From contig NZ_CP118982.1 of assembly GCF_029024965.1 (NCBI RefSeq), positions 930,001 through 994,000 of the forward strand: DNA of 64,000 nucleotides. Direction: 5' to 3'. Below are positions 14,379 through 23,024 of this stretch, in pieces (positions within the stretch are counted from its first letter, which is position 1; each line of letters starts with the position of its first letter). Origin of the DNA: Staphylococcus equorum. Lineage in GTDB: Bacteria > Bacillota > Bacilli > Staphylococcales > Staphylococcaceae. Position numbers and translations under genes: made by a program. The notes under the pieces were generated by a model. The model saw only the letters and a program-made list of their open reading frames with translations, searched no databases and was not told where the DNA came from.

Positions 14379-14633
14379 CGATAAATTAAATTTACTACAT
14401 CGGCAAGGTCATGTCAATGACTTTTTCGAATTATCTCTAAATTCACACAATTACAAAAAAGAAAGAACTTGTTTTACTATGAAGTAAAATAGGCAAAAAT
14501 TTGTTAAACTATAAGAGTTATTTATATAGAGCAGATAAATTGAAGTAATGTATTGTGATTAACTCAAATAAAAATTGCGAATAGTTACTATAGAAAGAAC
14601 TGAGTTTTTATAATGGAGTACAAGAGAAGTGTT
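14379..14633. other. Intergenic stretch without a recognised gene
   Basis: A/T-rich DNA between the divergent ilv operon and the repeats before tsaE. I see no coding frame with a ribosome binding site and no convincing RNA. It should contain the promoter for tsaE or for transcription through the repeats, but no clean -35/-10 pair was identified. Confidence 0.5.
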
Positions 14634-14898
14634 AAAGGAACGCCTGAGCTAAAGCTCATGCATAAGAGCAACTCATCCCAATAATTTGGGGAATTAAAAA
14701 AGGAACGCCTGAGCTAAAGCTCATGCATAAGAGCAACTCATCCCAATAATTTGGGGAATTAAAAAAGGAACGCCTGAGCTAAAGCTCATGCATAAGAGCA
14801 ACTCATCCCAATAATTTGGGGAATTAAAAAAGGAACGCCTGAGCTAAAGCTCATGCATAAGAACTACTAATCTTGCAAGCAAGAAAGTAGTTCTTTAA
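14634..14898 (+). repeat. Tandem 65-bp repeats (three full copies and a variant fourth)
   Basis: Copies start at 14634, 14699, 14764 and 14829, each beginning aaaggaacgcctgagct. The first three are essentially identical over 65 bases. The fourth diverges after gcataag and ends in a hairpin aagaactact...agtagttctt (14861-14897). Each unit contains the small hairpin gagct-aa-agctc and a second one, cccaa-taa-ttggg. The same building blocks occur downstream of the rRNA operon (about 2694-2752 and 3020-3090). The array ends about 10 bases before tsaE. Confidence 0.9.
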
Positions 14899-14909
14899 AG
14901 GAGGGGAAT

Positions 14910-15371
14910 ATGATTAAGATAAAGGATTTAGATGGAATGGCGGTTTTTGCTACAACGTTAGCGAAGTATTTATCAGCTGGCGACCTTGTATTGCTTAATG
15001 GTGATCTAGGTGCTGGGAAAACAACATTAAGTCAATTTATTGGAAAAGCGTTAGGTGTAAAAAGAAATATTAATTCACCAACCTTCAATATTATAAAATC
15101 ATATCAAGGATCAAATTTGAGATTACATCATATGGATTGTTATAGATTAGAAGACTCTGAAGAGGATTTAGGCTTTAATGAATATTTTGAAGATGAAGCA
15201 GTTATTTTAATTGAATGGAGTCAATTTATTTCTGAGTTTTTACCACCGTCTTCTTTATCTATTAATATAACGACATTAAATGAATCGGAAAGAAATATAG
15301 AATTAGAAGCACAAGGTGTACATTATGCAAAAATAAAGGAGGAGGTTGAACGTGAACTATCTGTTGATTGA
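14910..15371 (+). CDS. tsaE: tRNA threonylcarbamoyladenosine biosynthesis ATPase TsaE
   Basis: ATPase that works with TsaB and TsaD to make the t6A37 modification on ANN-decoding tRNAs. The P-loop GDLGAGKTT is at about residue 32-40, followed by the SPTFNII switch tract typical of TsaE. Length 153 is normal. The start has aggaggg upstream. Its end overlaps the ribosome-binding region and start of tsaB, so tsaE-tsaB-rimI-tsaD form a tight operon. Confidence 0.95.
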   Translation: MIKIKDLDGMAVFATTLAKYLSAGDLVLLNGDLGAGKTTLSQFIGKALGVKRNINSPTFNIIKSYQGSNLRLHHMDCYRLEDSEEDLGFNEYFEDEAVILIEWSQFISEFLPPSSLSINITTLNESERNIELEAQGVHYAKIKEEVERELSVD

Positions 15372-16014
15372 TACGTCAAATCAGCCATTGTCAGTTGCTT
15401 TAATGCAAGACGATAAGGTGTTAAGTGAATTGAATTCAAATGAAAAAGTAAATCATTCAGTACAGTTAATGCCAGCAATCGAACAAGTTATTGCTGAAAG
15501 TAAAGTATTGAAAGAAAATATCGATGTCATTGTAGTTGCACAGGGACCAGGTTCATATACTGGTTTAAGAATAGGTGTAACAGTTGCAAAAACTTTAGCA
15601 TACGCTTTAAATGCTGAGTTGTATGGTGTGTCATCACTCAAGGCACTTGCCGCAACGATTAAAGAAGACACGAGATTAATTGTACCTGTGTTTGATGCAA
15701 GAAGAGAAGCGGTTTATACAGGTGTATACCAATATGAAGAGAATCAATTAGTTCAAGTTGAACAAGACCAGTATCTACCTATTGAAGAATTATTGGATTT
15801 ATTGCACAAGACTGGACAATCCTATGTGTTTGTAGGGACAGATACTGAGAATTTAGAAGAATTATTAGATAGTACCTGTGTTGCGAATGTGCCACTAGCT
15901 AAAAACATGAAACCACTTATTGAAACAGCAGAAAATATACATCAATTCACACCAAACTATATTAAAATATCAGAGGCTGAGAGAAATTGGTTAAACCAAC
16001 AGAACAAGAGTTAA
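15352..16014 (+). CDS. tsaB: tRNA threonylcarbamoyladenosine biosynthesis protein TsaB
   Basis: ASKHA-fold partner of TsaD (older name YeaZ), needed for t6A synthesis. Starts MNYLLIDTSNQPLSVALM and carries the conserved GPGSYTGLRIG near residue 65-75. The GTG at 15352 is preferred because aaaggagg lies eight bases upstream; a TTG at 15346 is too close to it. Gives 220 residues. It overlaps tsaE by 20 bases and rimI by 28 bases. Confidence 0.94.
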   Translation: MNYLLIDTSNQPLSVALMQDDKVLSELNSNEKVNHSVQLMPAIEQVIAESKVLKENIDVIVVAQGPGSYTGLRIGVTVAKTLAYALNAELYGVSSLKALAATIKEDTRLIVPVFDARREAVYTGVYQYEENQLVQVEQDQYLPIEELLDLLHKTGQSYVFVGTDTENLEELLDSTCVANVPLAKNMKPLIETAENIHQFTPNYIKISEAERNWLNQQNKS

Positions 16015-16451
16015 ATATACGTTTAATGAACACAAAAGATGTGCCACAGGTATTTGATATAGAAAGAAATAGTTTTAATGACAGTAGTTGGTCGATTGAT
16101 GCATTTTATCACGAGGTAGAGCAAAATGAATTTGCAAATTATTTTATTATTGAATTTAATGAGAAGATAATTGGTTATATTGGCTTATGGATAGTAATTG
16201 ATCAAGCACAAATTACAACCGTCGCTATTGATAATGAATATAGGGGTTACGGTTTAGGCCAACTTTTATTAAAATATGTAATGAATTTTGTCCGAGAAAA
16301 ATGTGAAATGATGAGTTTAGAAGTGCGTGTAGATAATGATATAGCACAACACGTTTATACAAATTTAGGTTTTAAATATGGTGGTAAGCGAAAAAATTAT
16401 TATGGTGAAGGCGAGGATGCATTAGTTATGTGGGTGAATTTTAATGAGTGA
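15987..16451 (+). CDS. rimI: Ribosomal-protein-alanine N-acetyltransferase RimI
   Basis: GNAT-family acetyltransferase, by family the enzyme acetylating the N-terminal alanine of ribosomal protein S18. The acetyl-CoA-binding tract [10 protein letters not shown] is near residue 90-100, followed by [19 protein letters not shown]. The proposed TTG start at 15987 has gagag just upstream and lies inside tsaB; a start slightly downstream cannot be excluded. It overlaps tsaD by eight bases. tsaB-rimI-tsaD is a very common order in Firmicutes. Confidence 0.9.
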   Translation: MVKPTEQELNIRLMNTKDVPQVFDIERNSFNDSSWSIDAFYHEVEQNEFANYFIIEFNEKIIGYIGLWIVIDQAQITTVAIDNEYRGYGLGQLLLKYVMNFVREKCEMMSLEVRVDNDIAQHVYTNLGFKYGGKRKNYYGEGEDALVMWVNFNE

Positions 16452-17472
16452 AGCAACATTAGTATTAGCAATTGAATCGAGTTGTGATGAAACAAGTGTA
16501 AGTATTATTAAAAATGGTACAGAAATACTCAGTAATATCGTATTGAGTCAAATTGAGAGTCATAAACGTTTTGGTGGCGTAGTACCAGAAGTAGCAAGTA
16601 GACATCATGTTGAAGGAATAACAACAACGATTGATGAATCGTTAGTTAAAGCAAATGTAACAATGCATGATATAGATGCAGTTGCTGTAACTCAAGGACC
16701 AGGATTGATTGGTGCATTATTAGTGGGCATTAATGCGGCAAAAGCCTTAGCATTTGCTTACGATAAACCTTTGATACCTGTTCATCATATTGCTGGTCAT
16801 ATATATGCGAACCATTTAGAAACACCCTTACAGTTTCCTTTAATGGCATTAATAGTCTCAGGTGGACATACAGAATTAGTATATATGAAAGACCACTTGA
16901 GTTTTGAAGTTATAGGAGAGACAAGAGATGACGCTGTCGGTGAGGCTTATGATAAAGTAGCGAGAACAATTGGATTAAGTTATCCGGGCGGCCCACAAGT
17001 AGATCGTCTAGCAGCAGAAGGAAAAGATAATTATCAATTTCCTAGAGTATGGCTTGAAAAAGATAGCTATGACTTTAGCTTTAGTGGTTTGAAAAGTGCA
17101 GTAATTAATAAATTGCATAATTTAAAACAAAAAGATGAAGAAATTAACAAAGCAGACGTAGCAACAAGTTTTCAAAATAGCGTTGTAGAAGTTTTAGTCG
17201 GCAAAGCTATTTCAGCTTGTGAGCATTATGATGTTAAACAACTGATTGTTGCAGGTGGCGTGGCAAGTAATAAAGGTTTGCGAGCAAATTTAGCAGAAGC
17301 TTGTGAAGCCCATAACATTACACTTTGTATACCGAGCCCTAGTCTTTGCACAGATAATGCTGCCATGATTGGTTCAGCTGGACATTATTTATATCAGGCT
17401 GGCGTAACTGCTGATATGACATTAAATGGCTTTAATAGTATGGATATTGAACAATTTTCAGTTAAATATTAG
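16444..17472 (+). CDS. tsaD: tRNA N6-adenosine threonylcarbamoyltransferase TsaD
   Basis: Transfers threonylcarbamoyl to A37 of tRNA; older name Gcp. Iron-binding histidines are in [12 protein letters not shown] (about residue 110-120), and the ASKHA nucleotide-binding tracts [16 protein letters not shown] and GGVASNKGL are intact. Length 342 matches the family. It is the last gene of the t6A operon and is followed by a long hairpin terminator at 17535-17637. Confidence 0.97.
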   Translation: MSEATLVLAIESSCDETSVSIIKNGTEILSNIVLSQIESHKRFGGVVPEVASRHHVEGITTTIDESLVKANVTMHDIDAVAVTQGPGLIGALLVGINAAKALAFAYDKPLIPVHHIAGHIYANHLETPLQFPLMALIVSGGHTELVYMKDHLSFEVIGETRDDAVGEAYDKVARTIGLSYPGGPQVDRLAAEGKDNYQFPRVWLEKDSYDFSFSGLKSAVINKLHNLKQKDEEINKADVATSFQNSVVEVLVGKAISACEHYDVKQLIVAGGVASNKGLRANLAEACEAHNITLCIPSPSLCTDNAAMIGSAGHYLYQAGVTADMTLNGFNSMDIEQFSVKY

Positions 17473-17534
17473 TTAATATTTAAAAAGATGAATATATGAA
17501 CAACATAAGGCTAAATATATTTTCTAAAAATAAT

Positions 17535-17637
17535 AACACCAACGATTGAATGATGATATGCTCTCTTTTAAGTTTTTACTTTTTAAGTGTCTACTTGGAT
17601 GGGCTCAGTTCATTTTGACAATCGGTTGGTGTTTTTT
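17535..17637 (+). terminator. Long-stem terminator or small structured RNA
   Basis: aacaccaacgattg (17535-17548) pairs with caatcggttggtgtt (17619-17633) with one bulged base, and a run of T follows. The loop of about 70 bases is large for a simple terminator and is T-rich. It may be the end of the tsaD transcript or the body of a small RNA; I see no coding frame in it. The rest of 17473-17744 is featureless apart from the ribosome binding site aaaggagg of the next gene. Confidence 0.6.
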
Positions 17638-17744
17638 AATTTATATTTGAGAAATAAGGGTATAGGTAATTTAGTGAATCATTATCTAATGACGATAGAA
17701 TCTAAGGTTATTTACAAATATCATTTTTAAAGGAGGATATTTTA

Positions 17745-18167
17745 ATGAAATCAGTTCAATATTTTAACTTTCAAAATAGTTTAGCAGCGTTGAATTTTTA
17801 TGAGAAACACCTAGGGGCCACTGACATACAGCGTGTTGGCGGTGATCATGAAATGTTTGCAGATATGCCAGAGGAATATGATATTGATAAGAATTTTACT
17901 ATGAATGCATCATTTAAAATTTTAGGTGAAACATTCTATTGTAGTGATACAATGAAAAATAAAAAAATTGATAATAGTGGTGCGATTGTGGCTTTCACTT
18001 TTGATTATTCAAATGAAGCGGACAAACAGCAAGCAAAAGCTTTTTTTAATAAAGCAATAGAAGGTGGATGTGAAGCTACGATGCCATTAGATAAGACAGA
18101 GTGGTCTGAACTATATGGTATGTTTAATGATCCATTTGGTGTGACTTGGATGATCAATGCAGAATAA
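17745..18167 (+). CDS. VOC (glyoxalase/PhnB-like) family protein
   Basis: A 140-residue single vicinal-oxygen-chelate fold protein. The start SVQYFNFQNSLAALNFYEKHLGA and the end SELYGMFNDPFGVTWMINAE are the conserved edges of PhnB-like proteins (the GMFxDPFGxxW motif). Members of this branch are often of unknown substrate; metal ligands are not fully conserved, so an enzyme activity cannot be stated. It is monocistronic: a strong aaaggagg before the ATG and a bidirectional hairpin terminator after it. Confidence 0.85.
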   Translation: MKSVQYFNFQNSLAALNFYEKHLGATDIQRVGGDHEMFADMPEEYDIDKNFTMNASFKILGETFYCSDTMKNKKIDNSGAIVAFTFDYSNEADKQQAKAFFNKAIEGGCEATMPLDKTEWSELYGMFNDPFGVTWMINAE

Positions 18168-18172
18168 ATTAT

Positions 18173-18220
18173 AAAAAGCTAAGGCTGAGACATGTAATTA
18201 TGTCCCAGCTTTAGCTTTTT
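18173..18220. terminator. Bidirectional terminator
   Basis: aaaaagctaagctg-like arms (aaaaagctaaggctgagacat / atgtcccagctttagcttttt) form a long hairpin with A- and T-runs on both sides. It ends the VOC gene on the plus strand. Confidence 0.85.
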
Positions 18221-18376
18221 GATTAATTGGTTTTTGAGATGAAAGATTTTGCACGTTTATAGATTTGTTCTGGAAATTGCATAATGCGTAACAACTTTGA
18301 CATGATTACATAGGTAAAAAATGAAATCAGTTGAACATTATAGTTTATACAGAATGTCAATAGGGAACGTGCGTAC

Positions 18377-18536
18377 TTATCAACAAATAGTGCATAACTT
18401 GTGGATAAGTGGTGGTTATGTGTGTGGATATAGGTTAATATCTGAAAATTGAAAACGATAATAGTTACATATTACTTGTGGACAACTAGGATAACTCTGT
18501 GGATAGCTATTGTAACAGTAATGGTATTGTGAATAG
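18377..18536. promoter_or_regulatory. Cluster of DnaA boxes
   Basis: Relative to TTATCCACA: ttatcaaca at 18377-18385 (one mismatch), tgtggataa at 18400-18408 (perfect, reverse), tgtggatat at 18423-18431 (one mismatch), tgtggacaa at 18477-18485 (one mismatch), tgtggatag at 18498-18506 (one mismatch) and a weaker tgtgaatag at 18528-18536. No gene lies between 18221 and 18545. The position between tsaD (gcp) and the ABC-F gene (ydiF-like) corresponds to a DnaA-box cluster known in Bacillus subtilis between gcp and ydiF. A role in titrating or regulating DnaA is inferred. Confidence 0.75.
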
Positions 18537-18545
18537 AATGAGCAT

Positions 18546-18582
18546 AAAAAAAGAGCTAAAGTAGAAAATTTTACTTTAGCTC
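18546..18582 (-). terminator. Terminator of the ABC-F gene
   Basis: gagctaaagt-agaaaatttt-actttagctc hairpin with a run of T on the minus strand, just downstream of the ABC-F stop codon. Confidence 0.85.
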
Positions 18583-18599
18583 AATTGCACTTATAGCGA

Positions 18600-20528
18600 T
18601 TATATTAACAATTCTTGTAATTCTGCCCATTCATCCATAACTTGTTCTAATTTTTGTTCGGCTATTTCTTTTTCAATTGCTAAATCATTTGCCTTTTCTG
18701 GATTAGAATACACATCAGGCTGTGTGAGTTGTTCGTTTATATTATTTATTTCTTGTTCATATATTTCAATATTTGTTTCACATTGTTCTATTTTACGTTC
18801 AACTTGTCGTTGCTCTCGTTTTTGTTGTTTTTGGTCAACGTAATTATGATTTTGTGATGCACTTACTTCTGTTTTTGTAGGGTTATCCAATTCTTTTTTC
18901 GCTTGAATCGCTGCTTTTTCTTCTAATTTTTCAATGTAATACTGATAATCACCTAAATACATTGTTCCACCAGTAGTGTCCAAATCATAAACTTTATTTG
19001 CAAGTTCGTTTATAAAATAGCGATCATGTGACACAAATAAAATTGTGCCTTTAAAATCTGACAATGCTTGTTCAAGCATCTCTTTAGAGTCTATGTCTAG
19101 ATGGTTAGTTGGTTCATCTAAAATAAGTACATTGTTACGCTCTAGCATCAGTAGAGCAAGTTGAAGACGCGCTTTTTCTCCACCAGACAAGTCATTGATG
19201 ATTTTTTTGACATCATCTTGTACAAATAAGAAACGACCTAAGACAGCTCGAATATCTTTTTCATTCATTGTTGGATATTGGTCCCATAAATAATCAAGGA
19301 TTGTTTTGTTTGATTTAAATTCAGCTTGTTTTTGATCGTAATAACCAACTTTTAAATTTGCACCTGTAGTAATTTCTCCACTAATCTTTTGTTGGAGACC
19401 GGCGACTGTTTTGATTAAAGTAGACTTCCCAATACCATTAGGACCAATGATTGCAATATGGTCTCCCTTCGTGGCTTCGATATTAATGCCTTTTGTTATG
19501 GCTTCCTCATATCCAATTTCTAGATTTTTAATATGAAATACATCGTTTCCAGTATTTCTATCAAAATCGAATTGGATATTGGCGCTTTTAGCATCAATCA
19601 TAGGTTTGTTAACTCTTTCCATTTTTTCCAACATTTTCCTTCGGCTTTTTGCCATGCCCGTAGTTGAAGCACGAGCGATGTTTTTCTCTACAAATGTTTC
19701 AAGTTTTTTAATTTCAGCTTGTTGACTTTCATATTCTTGCATACGTTTTTCATAATATTTATCTCTTTGCTCTATAAATTGTCCATAGTTACCTACGTAA
19801 TGTTGTACATCGCCGAGCGCAACGTCATAAATTTGATTGACAATTTTATCTAAGAAATATCTATCGTGACTGATAATGACGATAGCGCCTTTGAAATAAT
19901 TAAGATAACTTTCCAACCATTGCGTTGTTTCCATATCTAAATGGTTTGTAGGTTCATCAAGTAATAGTAAATCAGGTTCGCTAAGTAACATTTGGGCTAA
20001 AGATAACCTAGTCTTTTGACCGCCACTAAAATCATTAATAGGACGATTAAAATCCGCTTCACTAAAATTCAAACCGTGTAGTACAGTTTTAATCTTACTT
20101 TCATATTGATAACCTTCTTGTTGTTCAAATTGATTAGATAAAGACTCATAGCGATCGATGTGTGTCTTATATGACTCAGTATCATATTCATCAGCATGTT
20201 GCGCTAACCAGTCCGTCTCAAATTTCATTTCTAATTCTAATTTTTTCATACTTTCAAATGGTTTCGACATTTCATCAAAAACAGTTTGATTCGTATTTAA
20301 AGTCATTTGTTGTGTTAGATAACCAAGCTTGAGATTTTTGCTTTTTGAAACTTGACCGCTATCATATGTCTCGACGCCAGCAATGATTTTCATTAAAGTA
20401 GATTTTCCGGCACCATTACGTCCAACGATACCAATACGTTCACCAGTTTTAACTTCAAAATCTACATTATTAAAAATATCTTCTCCGTCGAATGATTTAG
20501 TTAAGTCATTGAGTTGTAATAATATCAT
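18600..20528 (-). CDS. ABC-F family ATPase (YdiF-like)
   Basis: Soluble duplicated ABC ATPase without membrane segments; ABC-F proteins act on the ribosome as translation factors, and some protect from antibiotics. Domain 1 has GRNGAGKST (about residue 36) and FSGGQKTRLSLA (about residue 175); domain 2 has GPNGIGKST (about residue 360) and LSGGEKARLQLA (about residue 455). A linker rich in charged residues joins them. The C terminus (from about 550) is a strongly charged coiled coil, as in YdiF/Uup-type members. Length 642 fits this housekeeping branch; I see no reason to call a resistance determinant. Confidence 0.93.
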   Translation of the reverse strand: MILLQLNDLTKSFDGEDIFNNVDFEVKTGERIGIVGRNGAGKSTLMKIIAGVETYDSGQVSKSKNLKLGYLTQQMTLNTNQTVFDEMSKPFESMKKLELEMKFETDWLAQHADEYDTESYKTHIDRYESLSNQFEQQEGYQYESKIKTVLHGLNFSEADFNRPINDFSGGQKTRLSLAQMLLSEPDLLLLDEPTNHLDMETTQWLESYLNYFKGAIVIISHDRYFLDKIVNQIYDVALGDVQHYVGNYGQFIEQRDKYYEKRMQEYESQQAEIKKLETFVEKNIARASTTGMAKSRRKMLEKMERVNKPMIDAKSANIQFDFDRNTGNDVFHIKNLEIGYEEAITKGINIEATKGDHIAIIGPNGIGKSTLIKTVAGLQQKISGEITTGANLKVGYYDQKQAEFKSNKTILDYLWDQYPTMNEKDIRAVLGRFLFVQDDVKKIINDLSGGEKARLQLALLMLERNNVLILDEPTNHLDIDSKEMLEQALSDFKGTILFVSHDRYFINELANKVYDLDTTGGTMYLGDYQYYIEKLEEKAAIQAKKELDNPTKTEVSASQNHNYVDQKQQKREQRQVERKIEQCETNIEIYEQEINNINEQLTQPDVYSNPEKANDLAIEKEIAEQKLEQVMDEWAELQELLI

Positions 20529-20672
20529 CCGATTTGCACCTCTCTATTCATTATCATTCTACAGTATTCAACGCGTGGTTAAAACTATCATTGTTTATTT
20601 TTATTATTCAATAATGTATAATGTTGTAGTGATTATAAGATAAATCAGCAATAGATAATGAAATAGGGGGAC

Positions 20673-21320
20673 ATGGTCTTGGCTAATCAAAGCGAAAAGA
20701 TTCCTCGTGCCACATTGAAACGTTTACCGTTGTATTATAGATTCGTCAATACTTTGAAATCTAAAGGCATAGATAGAGTTAATTCAAAAACTATAAGTGA
20801 GGGTTTGAACATTGATTCTGCAACGATTCGTCGTGATTTTTCATATTTTGGTGAATTAGGCAAGAAAGGCTATGGCTATAATATAGATAGCTTATTACAT
20901 TTTTTTAAAAATGAGATAAGTGAAAATGACGAGATAAAAATTGCAATTGTAGGTGTTGGGAATTTAGGGAAAGCATTATTAACATACAACTTCTCAATAC
21001 ATGATGAGATGACAATAACGGAAGCTTTTGATATACGAGATGAAATTATAGGGACGCAAATAGGGAAAGTAACAGTCAGTCCGTTTGATAAAATTACGGA
21101 TATATTAGCACAAGAACATATTGATGTAGTGATTTTAACTACACCTGAAGAAGTAGCGCAGCACGTTGCTGATACTTTAGTAAAAACAGGTGTAAAAGGT
21201 ATTTTGAACTTTACACCAAGTCGTGTTCTGACACCATCGGATGTTCAAGTACATCATATTGACTTGGGTATTGAATTACAATCTTTACTATTCTTTATGA
21301 AAAATTATAGTAACAAATAA
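20673..21320 (+). CDS. rex: Redox-sensing transcriptional repressor Rex
   Basis: NADH/NAD+-responsive repressor of anaerobic and fermentation genes. The N-terminal winged helix contains [20 protein letters not shown] (about residue 48-67), essentially invariant in Rex. The Rossmann domain has GVGNLG near residue 95, and the C-terminal swapped helix ends [10 protein letters not shown]. 215 residues from the ATG at 20673, behind a gggggac site; an in-frame TTG two codons later is also possible. Monocistronic with its own terminator. Confidence 0.96.
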   Translation: MVLANQSEKIPRATLKRLPLYYRFVNTLKSKGIDRVNSKTISEGLNIDSATIRRDFSYFGELGKKGYGYNIDSLLHFFKNEISENDEIKIAIVGVGNLGKALLTYNFSIHDEMTITEAFDIRDEIIGTQIGKVTVSPFDKITDILAQEHIDVVILTTPEEVAQHVADTLVKTGVKGILNFTPSRVLTPSDVQVHHIDLGIELQSLLFFMKNYSNK

Positions 21321-21336
21321 AGCGTATGAAAATAGG

Positions 21337-21399
21337 CTAGCTTTTTTATTTACACGAGATACACGTTAAGTGGTGAGTGTTTAAAAAAGCTAGTTTTTG
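21337..21399 (+). terminator. rex terminator
   Basis: ctagcttttttatttacac (21337-21355) pairs with gtgtttaaaaaagctag (21377-21393), followed by a run of T. Confidence 0.75.
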
Positions 21400-21494
21400 T
21401 ATTTAGTTATACGATTACTAACAACTACAGTTATTTTCACAATTAACACTTTATAAAATATAAGCAAATGGGCTTGATATTTAATGAAAAGTTT

Positions 21495-21512
21495 AATATG
21501 ATAAATCATATT
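21495..21512. promoter_or_regulatory. Palindrome before the YeeE-type transporter gene
   Basis: aatatgat-aa-atcatatt is a perfect inverted repeat 27 bases upstream of the ATG of the transporter. It looks like an operator, or overlaps the promoter. A closely related pair of half-sites stands upstream of scrR at 22970-22994. The binding protein is unknown. Confidence 0.5.
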
Positions 21513-21538
21513 GATTTTATCGGGAAAGAGGTAATAAT

Positions 21539-22630
21539 ATGACGTGGTTAGTAATCAGTGGACTAATCGTTGGTGCGCTTTTAGGCTTTGTTATGCAAAG
21601 AACGCGATTTTGTTTAGCTGGTGGATTTAGAGATATGTACGTTCAAAAAAGCAATAAAATGTTTTATGCATTGTTAATTGCAATTTCCGTACAAAGTATT
21701 GGGTTATTAATTTTAACATCAACAGGCTTAGTAGAAATTCCAGAATCTACGTATCCAATTATTGGAACTGTAATAGGTTCATTTATATTTGGTATTGGTA
21801 TTATTTTATCTGGAGGTTGTGCTACAGGTACGTGGTATAGAGCTGGAGAAGGTTTAATAGGTAGCTGGATGGCACTTATTGCCTATGGTTTCACTGCAGC
21901 GGCAACAAAGTTTGGTTTGCTGTTACCATTAATGAATGGTGTGAACAAACCGACAAATGTAAATTCAAGTATGGCACAAACGACAGGTATACCAACATGG
22001 GTTTGGGTCGCGTTACTTACAATCATCACGATTCTTCTTGTTGTAAAAACGTTACGTAAACCAAAACCTAAATTTGCTATACCAAAATTAAAGCAAAAAT
22101 ATACAGGTATAAGACATTATTTATTCGAGAAAAAATATCACCCATTTGTTGCAGCAATTGCTGTTGGGCTAATTGCTTTAATCGCGTGGCCTGTAAGTGA
22201 ATCAACAGGAAGAATGTATGGACTTGGTATTACAACACCATCTGCAAATATAGTTCAGTTTTTTGTAACTGGTGACTTGAAATTGATAGACTGGGGTGTA
22301 TTCCTTGTTCTAGGTATATTCGTTGGTTCTTATATTGCTGCGAAAGGTGCTAAAGAATTCAAATGGAGAATGCCTGATAAAAAGACAATACGTAATAGTG
22401 TTATCGGTGGCGTATGTATGGGATTTGGCGCTTCTGTAGCTGGCGGTTGTTCAATAGGTAACGGTTTAGTAGAAACTGCAACGATGTCATGGAAAGGTTG
22501 GATTGCACTTGCGTCTATGATTTTAGGAGCTTGGTTTATGAGTTACTTTATATTTATAAAACCAATGAAAAAAGCGCAACGCCAACAAACTAGTGAAAAT
22601 ACGATTTCAACACAAACACAAACGACTTAA
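21539..22630 (+). CDS. YeeE/YedE family thiosulfate-type transporter
   Basis: Polytopic inner-membrane protein of 363 residues (about nine hydrophobic segments). The family's cysteine motifs are present twice in related form: GGCATGTWYRAGEG near residue 92-105 and GGCSIGNGLVETA near residue 303-315, the marks of YeeE (TsuA), shown to take up thiosulfate. The TusA-like gene directly downstream, 23 bases away, is the usual partner (YeeD/TsuB). It should import thiosulfate or another sulfur compound for cysteine synthesis; the exact substrate is inferred. Confidence 0.88.
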   Translation: MTWLVISGLIVGALLGFVMQRTRFCLAGGFRDMYVQKSNKMFYALLIAISVQSIGLLILTSTGLVEIPESTYPIIGTVIGSFIFGIGIILSGGCATGTWYRAGEGLIGSWMALIAYGFTAAATKFGLLLPLMNGVNKPTNVNSSMAQTTGIPTWVWVALLTIITILLVVKTLRKPKPKFAIPKLKQKYTGIRHYLFEKKYHPFVAAIAVGLIALIAWPVSESTGRMYGLGITTPSANIVQFFVTGDLKLIDWGVFLVLGIFVGSYIAAKGAKEFKWRMPDKKTIRNSVIGGVCMGFGASVAGGCSIGNGLVETATMSWKGWIALASMILGAWFMSYFIFIKPMKKAQRQQTSENTISTQTQTT

Positions 22631-22653
22631 TTATATTAGGGAGGAATTTAATT

Positions 22654-22881
22654 ATGGTACATGAATTAGGAACGGTAGGAATGGTTTGCCCATTTCCATT
22701 AATAGAAGCACAAAAAAAAATGGATACAATGAATAACGGTGAAGAATTGAAAATAGACTTTGACTGTACTCAGGCAACAGAGGCACTACCTAATTGGGCA
22801 GCTGAAAAAGGATATCCGATAACAAACTATGAACAATTAGATGATGCTTCTTGGACGATTACAATTCAAAAAGCTGAATAA
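22654..22881 (+). CDS. TusA-like sulfur-carrier protein
   Basis: 75 residues with the SirA/TusA signature: a conserved cysteine in MVCPFPLIEAQKKM (the Cys-Pro-x-Pro motif, residue 11). Such proteins carry sulfur as a cysteine persulfide and hand it on; with the YeeE-type permease upstream it likely takes sulfur from the imported compound. Translated from gaggaattt site; second gene of a two-gene operon ended by the hairpin at 22889-22945. Confidence 0.88.
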   Translation: MVHELGTVGMVCPFPLIEAQKKMDTMNNGEELKIDFDCTQATEALPNWAAEKGYPITNYEQLDDASWTITIQKAE

Positions 22882-22888
22882 GTGAAAG

Positions 22889-22945
22889 ACCAACCAACTT
22901 GCTATTATTAGGTTTAAACACCTAAGGTATCAGGTTGGTTTTTAT
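22889..22945 (+). terminator. Terminator of the sulfur operon
   Basis: accaacttg...caggttggt outer stem with an inner ttaggt-ttaaac-acctaa hairpin, followed by ttttt. Confidence 0.75.
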
Positions 22946-22969
22946 TTTAAATAGTATTTAAAGCGATTG

Positions 22970-22994
22970 CAATATGATAGAATTAATCATATTG
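22970..22994. promoter_or_regulatory. Inverted repeat upstream of scrR
   Basis: caatatgat-agaatta-atcatattg is a perfect 9-bp inverted repeat about 30 bases before the scrR start. It may be an autoregulatory or global operator. It differs from the scr operator at 24019-24032 and resembles the palindrome at 21495-21512. Confidence 0.45.
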
Positions 22995-23024
22995 AGAATA
23001 GCTTATTGATGAGAGTGAGAGAAT

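Noticed and set aside
18600..20528. Antibiotic-resistance reading of the ABC-F gene
   Set aside because: Length, the C-terminal coiled coil and conserved context next to rex and tsaD indicate the housekeeping YdiF-like branch.
22958..22971. cre-like (CcpA) sequence before scrR
   Set aside because: Two mismatches at important positions; chance matches of this quality are frequent in A/T-rich DNA.
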